The notes under the pieces were generated by a model. The model made no database searches. It worked only from the letters and a program-made list of their open reading frames with translations, and was not told the origin of the DNA. A stretch of DNA of 39,317 bases, taken from positions 1 through 39,317 of the forward strand of contig CAZPRY010000039.1 of assembly GCA_964589175.1 (NCBI GenBank), read 5' to 3'. The translations under genes were made by a program, and so were the position numbers. Source of the stretch: CAZPRY01 sp964589175 (GTDB taxonomy: Bacteria; Fidelibacterota; UBA2242). This document shows positions 7,434 through 16,353 of this stretch, in pieces; within the stretch, counting starts at the first letter, position 1, and each line of letters opens with the position of its first letter.

Positions 7434-10361
7434 ATGCAAAACCGAAGTCCTATTGGTAGGGAATTACTGTGCGTCATTCTCCTGATCGGAACATTGTTGA
7501 TCGGTTTTTTATATGCTGAGACCGTTCTTAGAGAGGGATTCGAAGACCTGGCGATCGGCAGCATCAACAGCCAGGCTGGATGGACGGTGAGCAGTGGCAG
7601 TTGCACTATCACGGATGATTCCAATTTCGTAAATACCGGCCTTAAAGCAGCCCGTTTTACGACCAATGGCCAGTCACTGGTCGTAAACCATACCGCTTTC
7701 AGTGGAACGGAAGCCGGCATTAGTGAAATTCTGTACCTTGATGTCTGGGTTAGAATCAATTCAATGACCGAGAAGGACTTTGCGTTGAGCGGCTATGATT
7801 TGTTCGGCGGCAGCCAGAAAAGGGCCTTCGTACTGGAATTCGATACCCCGACGGCCAATGGCGGCGATTTTTGGATATACGATGGTTCGTCCAAGACCAC
7901 TACTGGACAATATGTACTTGGGGATTGGAACCGGCTAAGCGCCCGGATCGACTATGACCGCGCCATCTATACGGCCATTTTCAACAATGGAGAAGCGGTC
8001 ACAGTAAATTTTCGCGAAGAATATACGCCTTCTGCCAGTGGATCTCGCCAGGCAGACGTTAAGGAATTTCATCAATTGCGCATAAACCTGGGCTATGACA
8101 GCGCCAGCGGGAGTGTGGATGCCGCCCTTGACGATATCTACATCGGCAGCGATCCGCTTCCGGACATCACATTTCCGGTACTAGAAGTGAATTACACGAT
8201 CACGGTAGAACAACCCGAAGTTGGCAGCATTGCGCTGAGCCCTGACCGCGACCAATATCCTGAAAATAGTGAGGTGACTGCAATATTAACGCTGCCGGAG
8301 GGTTATCTTAATCTAGGCTGGACTGGCGATCTAAGTGGCACGGAATTGGTGAAGACTTTTACAGTAAGCAGCAATATGACAATCAGCGCTGCTGTTGGCA
8401 TTGATCTCCAGAATCCTCCCGAGCAATATGTAATCACGGTCAATCAGCCGGATTTCGGCAGCATTACCTTAAATCCGATAGGTGAAACGTATTTTAGATA
8501 TACGAATGTGACCGCCACCGTTGATATACCTGTCGGTTGCTTGTTTGAAGGTTGGACCGGCGATTTAAGCGGAACTGATTTAGAACAGCAATTTGTAGTT
8601 CTGCAGAATATGGTCATTGGCGCTATAATAGTACAGGATACAACACCCGCAAGAATTTACTCGGTTTCCAATTCGAATGATTTTAAGAATTGTTGCAGGG
8701 AAACGAACCTGAGACCCGGTGACATTGTAGAGGTTTCGGACGGGAGTTACACTATCGGTGGTCTAACTATCGAATCCTCGGGAACATCTAACCAGCCGAT
8801 TCTTATCCGTTCGAAAAATATCGGCGGCGCGATCCTGGTTGGGGAAAGCTACTTTGATCTGCGCCGGGCGGCCTATATTCAGATCGAGGGTTTTGATATT
8901 CGTTCGAATGTGTATACTGTCATTAAACTACAAGCCTGCCATCATATCCGCATTACGAGAAATTTTATACATTTGACCGAGATTGAGGGGCAGGGCGGCA
9001 AGTGGATATTAATCGGCGGAATCTGGAACGATTCCAGCGCCGCCAGTCATCATAATCGCATCGATCACAATCTTTTCGAAAACAAGCACCAGCTGGGGAA
9101 TTTCATCACGATCGACGGCCAGCAGGAACCGATTAATCAAATGTCACAGTACGACTATATCGATTGCAACTATTTTCGTAATATCGGACCGAGGGCGGTA
9201 AATGAAATGGAGGCTATCCGGGTTGGCGTCAGCGATCTCTGCATGTCCAGCGCCTATTGTGTGATTGAATCCAATCTTTTTGAAGAGTGTAATGGTGACC
9301 CGGAAATCATCTCGGTGAAATCCTGCGATAATGTCGTCCGGCAGAACACTTTTCGTCGCTGCCAGGGAACGCTCTGTCTGCGCCATGGTAATCGTAACGA
9401 AGCTTCGGGCAATTTTTTCTTTGGTGAAGGAGCAGAAGGCACCGGCGGAATCCGGGTCTACGGCAACGATCATAAGATCTTCAATAACTATTTCGAGAGA
9501 TTAACCGGAACAAAATGGGATGCTCCAATCACACTGACAAATGGGGATTATGACGGGGAAAACAGCGGCGGATTGTCCGATCATTGGCGCGTCAAACGAG
9601 CCACTATCTGTCATAACACACTGGTCGATAACGATTACAACATCGAGATTGGTTTCACAAATGGTGGTAAATATAGCAAAACGGTTAAGGATGTTATCTT
9701 CGCCAATAATCTGGTTCTGGGACGGCAGCATGAACTGATCGACATAATCACGCAACCGGATAACGTGCAATGGCGCGGCAATATCATGTTCCCCGACAGT
9801 ACTGCAATCTTAGGGCTAAATGCCGGAAATGATGAAATTTCCGTCATGAATCCGATGTTGGTACATAACGATAATCTGTGGAGACTCAGCAGTAGCAGTC
9901 CAGCTGTTGATGCTGCGACAGATGCTTATGATTTTGTAACGATCGATATAGATGGGCAAGACCGAGAAGGAATCAGGGATATTGGCGCCGACGAATACAG
10001 CGGCAGCCCGATAATCGTATTTCCGCTTATAGCAGACGATGTAGGACCTCTTGCGGACGAGACTTCGGTAGCGATTCGGGAAGAAAGGATTTTCCCTCGG
10101 AAATACCGAGTTCTGAGCAGCTATCCCAATCCCTTCAATTTGGGTATGACAATCACATTTACCATCGGGAAATCGGGAAATGTGCACTTATCAATATACA
10201 ATCTGCGCGGGCAAAAAATCGCGGAGCTGGCCGATCGGAACATGGTTTCCGGAAATTACTCCATAAGCTGGAATGCCGGAAATCTGCCATCGGGTGTGTA
10301 CTGGCTGCGACTGGAAGCTGCCGATGGAATCTCCGTTCTGCCCATAAGTTTATTAAAGTAA
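7434..10361 (+). CDS. Modular PL6 alginate lyase with two B-repeats and T9SS sorting domain
   Basis: About 975 aa from ATG 7434, chosen because AAAGG lies 4 bp before it and a signal peptide follows; a TTG at 7407 is possible. Order: signal peptide; a LamG-like jelly-roll region (about 25-240); two InlB/Listeria-Bacteroides B-type repeats (about 253-322 and 333-402, each ending GWTGDLSGT..); a PL6 right-handed beta-helix (about 407-850); and a T9SS type A sorting domain from about 886 (SYPNPFN). Compared with AlyGC, the PL6 catalytic K and R are K629 and R650 with the exact 21-residue spacing, and Ca2+ ligands N590 and E624 are present. The other acidic ligand is D622 instead of Glu. It probably attacks polymeric alginate at the cell surface. 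Confidence 0.9.
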   Translation: MQNRSPIGRELLCVILLIGTLLIGFLYAETVLREGFEDLAIGSINSQAGWTVSSGSCTITDDSNFVNTGLKAARFTTNGQSLVVNHTAFSGTEAGISEILYLDVWVRINSMTEKDFALSGYDLFGGSQKRAFVLEFDTPTANGGDFWIYDGSSKTTTGQYVLGDWNRLSARIDYDRAIYTAIFNNGEAVTVNFREEYTPSASGSRQADVKEFHQLRINLGYDSASGSVDAALDDIYIGSDPLPDITFPVLEVNYTITVEQPEVGSIALSPDRDQYPENSEVTAILTLPEGYLNLGWTGDLSGTELVKTFTVSSNMTISAAVGIDLQNPPEQYVITVNQPDFGSITLNPIGETYFRYTNVTATVDIPVGCLFEGWTGDLSGTDLEQQFVVLQNMVIGAIIVQDTTPARIYSVSNSNDFKNCCRETNLRPGDIVEVSDGSYTIGGLTIESSGTSNQPILIRSKNIGGAILVGESYFDLRRAAYIQIEGFDIRSNVYTVIKLQACHHIRITRNFIHLTEIEGQGGKWILIGGIWNDSSAASHHNRIDHNLFENKHQLGNFITIDGQQEPINQMSQYDYIDCNYFRNIGPRAVNEMEAIRVGVSDLCMSSAYCVIESNLFEECNGDPEIISVKSCDNVVRQNTFRRCQGTLCLRHGNRNEASGNFFFGEGAEGTGGIRVYGNDHKIFNNYFERLTGTKWDAPITLTNGDYDGENSGGLSDHWRVKRATICHNTLVDNDYNIEIGFTNGGKYSKTVKDVIFANNLVLGRQHELIDIITQPDNVQWRGNIMFPDSTAILGLNAGNDEISVMNPMLVHNDNLWRLSSSSPAVDAATDAYDFVTIDIDGQDREGIRDIGADEYSGSPIIVFPLIADDVGPLADETSVAIREERIFPRKYRVLSSYPNPFNLGMTITFTIGKSGNVHLSIYNLRGQKIAELADRNMVSGNYSISWNAGNLPSGVYWLRLEAADGISVLPISLLK

Positions 10362-10372
10362 TGGAGCTGTCG

Positions 10373-10648
10373 ATGAGACTGCTGAGAATCTTATTTGCAG
10401 TAGCATTTGCTGTGTTGATTCTGCCGTATTCATCACTGGGATCACCGGCGGAAAACATCAGGGTTGCCGGTGTTTTAGCTGAATTTGCCGATCGTACACC
10501 GGCCGAAGACAATCTAGATCTCGGCTTGAAGCAAAATCTTTCCCAATGGCCTCAGATGTCCCTGCCGCAGCCCCGGGAAAGGGGCGGGCTGACGGATTTC
10601 CCTTTTCGGACGGACGATTGGCCGGGCAAGACGGTTGAACGAAAATGA
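10373..10648 (+). CDS. Small secreted protein of unknown function
   Basis: A 91-aa protein from ATG 10373, which has GGAG at 10363-10366. An in-frame ATG at 10361 overlaps the PL6 stop (TAATG) and would add four residues. It has a signal peptide (MRLLRILFAVAFAVLILPYSSLGS) and a short polar mature part rich in Pro, Asp and Arg, with no cysteine and no recognisable domain. The stop overlaps the next lyase start (ATGA, 10645-10648), so translation of the three genes is probably coupled. I do not recognise it. Its position between two lyases suggests a periplasmic accessory role, or it may be a degenerate spacer ORF. Confidence 0.6.
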   Translation: MRLLRILFAVAFAVLILPYSSLGSPAENIRVAGVLAEFADRTPAEDNLDLGLKQNLSQWPQMSLPQPRERGGLTDFPFRTDDWPGKTVERK

Positions 10649-12981
10649 AACATCATCTCAACATATTCATATATCGTTGGCTGTTAATTCTGGCGACAAT
10701 ATTATTTTGTCGACCTGTAAATTCCGGAATCATACCGGTAGAAAAAGTGCCTTCGGACAGTGAATTGTTCAGCGCCCTGACAACAACAGTGCCGGAATTG
10801 AAACTGGCTGTGACCATGTTCAATAACGGAGAAATCGATTCTGCAAAAGTACGATTGACCCAATATTTTAGGAATTTATCAGCAGATCGATACTATTTTA
10901 ACTGGCGCAACTTACACAAGCGTTTTGAAATGTATCAAAAATGGTATCCCGAAGCCCAGGAAAGTCATTATCGTCAGGCTGATTACCAGATGCGACATTT
11001 TGCGCCGGAGACCTGCTGGAAGCTGCCCTTTCAGAACTTACGCGGTGAAGATGTCACCGCCTACGAACTGCGGCATCTGGCCCGACAACACAGAGCCTCC
11101 GACATGGCACTGGTATATTATTATGAAGAAGAATCTCCCCAGTATACCAATTATTTTGTCCGGCAGGTGACCGATTTGAACCGAGCGTTCGATAGCGGCG
11201 AATACGATCATGCCGGGAACGGTATTTACGAATATTATCGGGCAGGGCAACGGGTTCATAACTGGCTGTTTGCCCATCATTGCTACTTAGCCAGTGAAAA
11301 ATATAGCTGCGCTGAACAGTATCTTTTGATTAAGACTTTTTTCCATCACGCAATTCAACTATATGAAAGCACGCAGACTTATTCGGCCGGCAACCATCAT
11401 ACCAAAGGGCTCGTGGCATTGTTTGAAATCGCAGTTGTATTTCCGGAGTTCAAGGATGCCGAAGCCTGGCAGAAACAGGCAATTGATGGACTGATGCAAC
11501 ATATGAACCGGGAAATCAATGCCGATGGTTTCCAGTTCGAGCGCTCGATTCACTATCACAAAGGCGATATAGAAAATTATCTGCGGGTATATCAACTGGC
11601 CCACTTGAACGGCATTGAACTACCCGCTCTATATGACGAAAAATTCCGCAAATTATTTGAATCTCTGGTGCAACTGGCGCAACCGAACCGCCAGCTGCCG
11701 GTTCTACAGGATGACACCGATAGCCCTTATGCCGAGTACAATGAAATGGACGATGTGATGACGGTAGGGGCGATACTTTTTCAAGACCCGGTCTTTGGAT
11801 ATTTCGCTGCAGATAAAGTCGCAGATAACCTCTATTGGCTCTTCCGCAAGGAGCAATTTGACTATTTGCAAAAGATGGCCGTTGAACCACCCTCCTTGGG
11901 TTCTTCGGCTTTGCTGCAGACCGGTTACTATACGATGCGTAATGGTTGGGATATCAACGATTGCTACATGACTGTTTCGGCCGGTCTCTCTACGGAAAAG
12001 CCTGACCATCAGCACGCCGATATGCTGGGTGTTGTCGCCTATGCCAACGGTCATGAAATTTTGCCTAATTATCAGGTCAAATATAACGATCCCTATTTCC
12101 CGATCTTCAAAAATTCCTGGGTTAAAAATGTAGCTCTGGCCGACAGCCTTCCTCAGGGGCGATACTGGAAGCCGAACGAAGGCCAGTCGGGATTCGGTAA
12201 ATGGACGAACCTGCCCCAGCCGAAGGTCCAGGCATGGATTTCCGGGAATGATTTCGATTACTTCGCCGGAACCCATAATGGTTATACCGCCGAAGGCATT
12301 CGCTATTGGCGTGAAATCATCTTCGTTAAAGCCGGTTTCTGGGTCATCAGAGATCATTTTCAATCTGATCGCCCTCATCGCTACCAGCAAATGTGGCAAG
12401 GCGATTACCACCGGATCGACAATGGGCGCCTACGTTCCGTTTTCGACGACGGATCAGGCTTGGAAATCGTACAATGCGATAAACAGGCTTATGACATCAC
12501 CCATGGACAGTTAAAGGATAAACGCAATTGCATAATTTCCCTTAACGGGCTGAGTAGTTACGTTTTTACGACGCTGCTGATTCCGTTTAAAACGGCTGAA
12601 GGCTTGACCGGCGACACTGATAAAATCAGTGGAGACTGGAGTCTGATTCGTAATTCCGGCACGACGGATGAACAAATCGGACCCCTTGTCATCAATGCGC
12701 AATGGATACTGTACGATCACGACCGCAATATCATTGCATTGGATTTGAGCGTGCTTTCCAGCAAACGGACTCAGGTAACGTTCCCAAGTCCCGTGACCCT
12801 GGTGGGATACCAGCAGGACGAGGGGTACCGATTCAAGTATCTCGGAGCCAAAAAGGTGTGGGCTATGACTTCGCGCCGGGGATGGTTGCATAGAATCCGA
12901 AGACTCGGGTTGAAAAAACTATTTCTTGAACCGGGAGGAGAATTTATAATCGGAGATCCGGCTGTTTCTGAGTATCGATAG
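10645..12981 (+). CDS. Heparinase II/III-fold polysaccharide lyase (PL15/PL39-like alginate lyase)
   Basis: A 778-aa enzyme with an N-terminal signal peptide (hydrophobic 10-28), an (alpha/alpha) toroid and a C-terminal beta-sheet heparinase II/III domain. Candidate catalytic residues are N250-H251-H252 (GNHHTKG), Y304 with H303/H305 (ERSIHYHKGD) and H455/H457 (DHQHADML). This is the Asn/His-Tyr-His arrangement of alginate lyase families PL15, PL17 and PL39. The spacing differs from the PL17 protein encoded upstream, and I cannot choose between PL15 and PL39. It has no T9SS sorting domain, so it is likely periplasmic and acts on imported oligomers. Its start overlaps the stop of the preceding small gene. 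Confidence 0.85.
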   Translation: MKHHLNIFIYRWLLILATILFCRPVNSGIIPVEKVPSDSELFSALTTTVPELKLAVTMFNNGEIDSAKVRLTQYFRNLSADRYYFNWRNLHKRFEMYQKWYPEAQESHYRQADYQMRHFAPETCWKLPFQNLRGEDVTAYELRHLARQHRASDMALVYYYEEESPQYTNYFVRQVTDLNRAFDSGEYDHAGNGIYEYYRAGQRVHNWLFAHHCYLASEKYSCAEQYLLIKTFFHHAIQLYESTQTYSAGNHHTKGLVALFEIAVVFPEFKDAEAWQKQAIDGLMQHMNREINADGFQFERSIHYHKGDIENYLRVYQLAHLNGIELPALYDEKFRKLFESLVQLAQPNRQLPVLQDDTDSPYAEYNEMDDVMTVGAILFQDPVFGYFAADKVADNLYWLFRKEQFDYLQKMAVEPPSLGSSALLQTGYYTMRNGWDINDCYMTVSAGLSTEKPDHQHADMLGVVAYANGHEILPNYQVKYNDPYFPIFKNSWVKNVALADSLPQGRYWKPNEGQSGFGKWTNLPQPKVQAWISGNDFDYFAGTHNGYTAEGIRYWREIIFVKAGFWVIRDHFQSDRPHRYQQMWQGDYHRIDNGRLRSVFDDGSGLEIVQCDKQAYDITHGQLKDKRNCIISLNGLSSYVFTTLLIPFKTAEGLTGDTDKISGDWSLIRNSGTTDEQIGPLVINAQWILYDHDRNIIALDLSVLSSKRTQVTFPSPVTLVGYQQDEGYRFKYLGAKKVWAMTSRRGWLHRIRRLGLKKLFLEPGGEFIIGDPAVSEYR

Positions 12982-13121
12982 CAAAAAAAATGACCTTCAC
13001 TCGGATGCAGGCAAAAGCTGGTATAAACGAGACTCTGGGGTGTATGCGGAAGGTATGTCAGAAAGCGATTTGAGTATGGAAAAAATGATGAGGACGTGGA
13101 AAAAGATTTGGAGTAAAATTC

Positions 13122-13150
13122 TTGACAAAGCCTGAAGAACATGTTAATTT
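13122..13150 (+). promoter_or_regulatory. Sigma70-like promoter of the TonB receptor operon
   Basis: A perfect -35 hexamer TTGACA (13122-13127), a 17-bp spacer and a weak -10 TAATTT (13145-13150). The -10 lies inside the left arm of the operator palindrome, so a bound repressor would block polymerase. It is the best promoter candidate between the two operons. The weak -10 leaves some doubt. Confidence 0.55.
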
Positions 13151-13170
13151 GTAATACATGTTACAAATTA
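13145..13170. promoter_or_regulatory. Second copy of the GntR-type operator, before the TonB receptor
   Basis: A 26-bp palindrome whose arms ATTTGTAA (13147-13154) and TTACAAAT (13161-13168) are identical to those at 118-139, with the same 6-bp gap but a different centre (TACATG against GATGTA). Pairing extends one further base or more on each side. It overlaps the predicted -10 element. The match links the uptake operon to the regulator encoded at 158-886. Confidence 0.78.
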
Positions 13171-13395
13171 TGATTCATAAATTACCAGTTTCCGACACCG
13201 CAACGGTTGGAGTAAAAATTTCCATTTGGGAATGCTTACATCGGAGATTATCACCGTGACCTTATCGACCGACAAAAGAAAAATTAATCATACATTATGC
13301 TCATGCTGGGTGCGGATCCGAACCAGTCTAGAAAACCTGCTTCCGGGAGCTGTAAAACCAATCAATTCTGTCAGAGTGCATCGGGAGGAGAAGCT

Positions 13396-16332
13396 ATGAG
13401 ATACAGAATAGTGAAATCCGGTCTCCTTTTTATCATGGTTTCTATGCTATTTATTATCGTAGAGGCGTTCGCCGGTGAAACCGGAAAGATCGCCGGTCGG
13501 ATAACAGATCGAGCGAACGGAGAACCGTTGATGGGCGCCAATATTCTCATTACCCACATCTGGATGGACGATCGTGAACAGGCTGCGGAGTTCATTCAAG
13601 GTGCAGCATCAGATATGGATGGTCGTTATTTTATCCTGAATGTGCGGCCCGGTGTTTATTCTCTGCGAGTTAATTTTATGGGATATGGGAGCCAGATCCG
13701 AACTCAGGTCAATGTTTTTGTGGATAAAACAACTACAGTCGACTTCGGGCTGGCGGTGCAAGCTCTCGAAGGAGAAGCAGTAACAGTTGTAGCTCAGAAA
13801 CGCAATGCGGTTGAAGTGGATTTAACGGCGACAAAACAGGTCTACCAGATCTCGGACGTGCAGAGCATCGCTGGCATTGCCGACATTGCGGATATTATTT
13901 CGTTGCAGGCGGACGTGGTCGACGACCATTTTCGCGGAGGTCGTACAGGCGAGTCGCGCTACCTTTTGGGCGGCGGCTCGATCGTGAATCCTTTGAATAA
14001 TTCCCGGGCTTTCTCACCCATTGTAACCGGATTGGAGCAGGTGGAGGTATATACCAGTGGATTCAGTGCGGAGTACGGCAATGCCCAATCGGGCGTTATC
14101 AACATGGTCACCAAAGAAGGCAGCCGTAAATGGGAGAGTCGCTTGGAATTCTCTGCCACGATGCCGTACTATAAAGTATGGGAAGAGACCGTCAATGCGG
14201 ACGGAAACAAGAGCTATGCAGGGGGCAGCCCTTATTCAACGAATAGTCTCGATTTTTACGAGATTCTGAATCGGGACGAAGAGTGGTTGAAGGAAAATCC
14301 CGTCTATCCCGGCCGGTCGTTGTACGATCCGGGTTATGGATTCGGGACGCGATATCTCCCGCCGAGGATTACGTGGCCGCCGAATCCCCTGACTCATGCG
14401 GATTCGATCCAGATCGCCCGCCTGGGGCGAATCCAATTCTTGTCCGCAATTCGCGATGTCGGCATGGAATATGACAACACGCTGGATAATCGCCTGGATT
14501 TCACTACTGGCGGACCGATTTCAGACAACATGAAGGTTTTCGTGGCAGGGCGACAGAATACGGAGTACTGTATCATGCCGACGCCCGATCCGGATATCAA
14601 TCGCCAGATCATGAGCAGCCTGGTATGGCAAAGTACTATGAAGGATAAATTGAAAGCCACCTTTACGCTGGATGAGACAAACCAGACCTATTTCAGCAGT
14701 TCCTGGCGCTATTGGCTTTTCGACCGAACTATGGCGACGACTCAGACCGCCTCTCTTTCCAAGCAATATGGAGTTGAATGGAAGCATGTCGTCAACAATG
14801 CGACCTTTCTGGAATTGAAGACAAATGTATTGGATCTGGTCAGCGAGAATAGGATATCGCTGATGAACGATGATGAATTTGTCATGGTTTATTTGAAAAA
14901 TTCCAATTGGACAGATTATACAACACCGTCCAATCTGCGGGTAGGGCGCCCGAACGATGATAGCGGCCTGGAAAAATCCATTTCGTATAACTTGTCAGCC
15001 AACCTCACCAGTCAGGTCAATAATTTCAACCTGCTCAAAGGGGGCATTCAATTTTCATATTACACTGTCGATGTGGATCGTCAGACGAATCGTTATGGGG
15101 ATGCCGAAGTTCGCGATATCGTCTTTCAGGTAAATCCTTTCGAAGGAGCATTTTACCTGCAGGATAAGATGGAATTTGAAGGTTTGATCGCCAATATCGG
15201 CTTACGTGGCGATTTCTACCAGCTGAACAGCGACTATTACGCCGATATCTACTCCCCTCTGCGTAACGTGGGATATGACCCGACCAAACCCTATCTGGAA
15301 CGGGGACCTTATTATGCCGATAGTCTCGCGGCCAAGGAGGCGACGAAATTTTATATGAATGTACAGCCGCGTATCGGTGTTTCATTTCCGGTTTCACAGA
15401 CCACTGTATTCCACCTGAATTACGGGACCTTCACGCAGCGGCCGAATTTCAGTCAGCTTTTTTATAACCAAGTCACAATCAATAATGAGATCGACGTTCT
15501 GGGCAACCCACGCCTGAAGCCCGAGGTGACCAACGCTTATGATATCGGAATTGTGAAAGGTTTTGGAGGAACCGGAATTACTCTGGATGTGAGTGCTTAC
15601 TACAAGGATGTGAAAAACCTGGTCGAGACTGCGTATTATTATGATGAGCAGCAATCCGTATATCGCACTTACATCAATCGCGATTATGCCGACATTAAAG
15701 GGTTTCATGTAAATCTGGAGCGAAACACCGGCCAGCTGCGAGGGTACATCCGTTACAACTATGAATCGGCCACCGGTAAAAGCAGCAATGATTTGAATGC
15801 ACCGGTATCGTATTTTGAGACTCCGGATCCCAATTATGGCTATGCCGACCTGCCGGATCCCGAAGATGTATACCTGGATTATGATCGAACCCATAAGGTA
15901 GTTGTCAACCTTCGTTATAGAACTGAGCGTAATTTCGGTCCGCGATATCTGGGCGGTTATCCTCTCGCCAATCTGAGTTTGAGTGCCACCTTACGGTACA
16001 TGACCGGAAGGCCGTTCACCGATCCGAGCCAGGGTAAGCTACTGGGTGTACGGACCCCCGACGAGCGTGAATTGAAAGTGCGTTTCGAGAAAGGATTTCG
16101 CCTGAGGGATTGCTTGGTTACCCTCTATGCAGAGGGTTTTAACGTGCTGAATGAGTACACCTGGTCTTATTCCAGGACTTTTGATAATGCTTACAATACT
16201 CCGCGCTGGTTCATCGATCGGAATGAAATTCTGACTTACAAAGAATACGCACCGTATATCACCAGTCAGGATATATATATGTTGGGGAATGAACCCCGGC
16301 ATTGGCGATTGGGCCTGATTTTCAAGTTCTAA
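13396..16332 (+). CDS. TonB-dependent receptor for oligouronides (SusD-less)
   Basis: A 978-aa outer-membrane receptor. The start is set at ATG 13396 because GGGAGGAG (13383-13390) precedes it and a signal peptide follows directly; the open frame extends 33 codons further upstream (13297) without such support. Order: signal peptide; CarboxypepD_reg-like domain (about 28-115, 'GKIAGRITDRANGEPLMGANILI'); plug domain with the segment VEVYTSGFSAEYGNAQSGVINMVTKEG; and a long beta-barrel ending in a terminal Phe (LIFKF). It presumably imports alginate or related oligomers. No SusD homologue follows; instead a 770-aa secreted protein is encoded 21 bp downstream. The operator upstream implies induction by a uronate catabolite. 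Confidence 0.93.
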   Translation: MRYRIVKSGLLFIMVSMLFIIVEAFAGETGKIAGRITDRANGEPLMGANILITHIWMDDREQAAEFIQGAASDMDGRYFILNVRPGVYSLRVNFMGYGSQIRTQVNVFVDKTTTVDFGLAVQALEGEAVTVVAQKRNAVEVDLTATKQVYQISDVQSIAGIADIADIISLQADVVDDHFRGGRTGESRYLLGGGSIVNPLNNSRAFSPIVTGLEQVEVYTSGFSAEYGNAQSGVINMVTKEGSRKWESRLEFSATMPYYKVWEETVNADGNKSYAGGSPYSTNSLDFYEILNRDEEWLKENPVYPGRSLYDPGYGFGTRYLPPRITWPPNPLTHADSIQIARLGRIQFLSAIRDVGMEYDNTLDNRLDFTTGGPISDNMKVFVAGRQNTEYCIMPTPDPDINRQIMSSLVWQSTMKDKLKATFTLDETNQTYFSSSWRYWLFDRTMATTQTASLSKQYGVEWKHVVNNATFLELKTNVLDLVSENRISLMNDDEFVMVYLKNSNWTDYTTPSNLRVGRPNDDSGLEKSISYNLSANLTSQVNNFNLLKGGIQFSYYTVDVDRQTNRYGDAEVRDIVFQVNPFEGAFYLQDKMEFEGLIANIGLRGDFYQLNSDYYADIYSPLRNVGYDPTKPYLERGPYYADSLAAKEATKFYMNVQPRIGVSFPVSQTTVFHLNYGTFTQRPNFSQLFYNQVTINNEIDVLGNPRLKPEVTNAYDIGIVKGFGGTGITLDVSAYYKDVKNLVETAYYYDEQQSVYRTYINRDYADIKGFHVNLERNTGQLRGYIRYNYESATGKSSNDLNAPVSYFETPDPNYGYADLPDPEDVYLDYDRTHKVVVNLRYRTERNFGPRYLGGYPLANLSLSATLRYMTGRPFTDPSQGKLLGVRTPDERELKVRFEKGFRLRDCLVTLYAEGFNVLNEYTWSYSRTFDNAYNTPRWFIDRNEILTYKEYAPYITSQDIYMLGNEPRHWRLGLIFKF

Positions 16333-16353
16333 TAACAGGGTAAGAGGTTTTCT

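Larger units (their letters stand above)
12982..13395. other. Intergenic regulatory region between catabolic and uptake operons
   Basis: About 410 bp with no convincing gene. The first 140 bp hold only short open frames and no clear terminator for the upstream operon. The second half holds a sigma70-like promoter and the second regulator-type palindrome, followed by a leader of roughly 230 bp before the TonB receptor ATG. I see no riboswitch-like conserved structure in the leader. Confidence 0.6.

Noticed and set aside
13039..13134. Short open frame (GTG 13039 or ATG 13054) encoding a lysine- and tryptophan-rich peptide before the TonB promoter
   Set aside because: About 26-32 codons, the GGAAGG is too close to the ATG, and the frame runs across the TTGACA -35 element; more likely chance.
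13297..13395. Upstream extension of the TonB receptor frame (33 codons)
   Set aside because: No Shine-Dalgarno at 13297, and the extension would bury the signal peptide that starts cleanly at 13396 behind GGGAGGAG.
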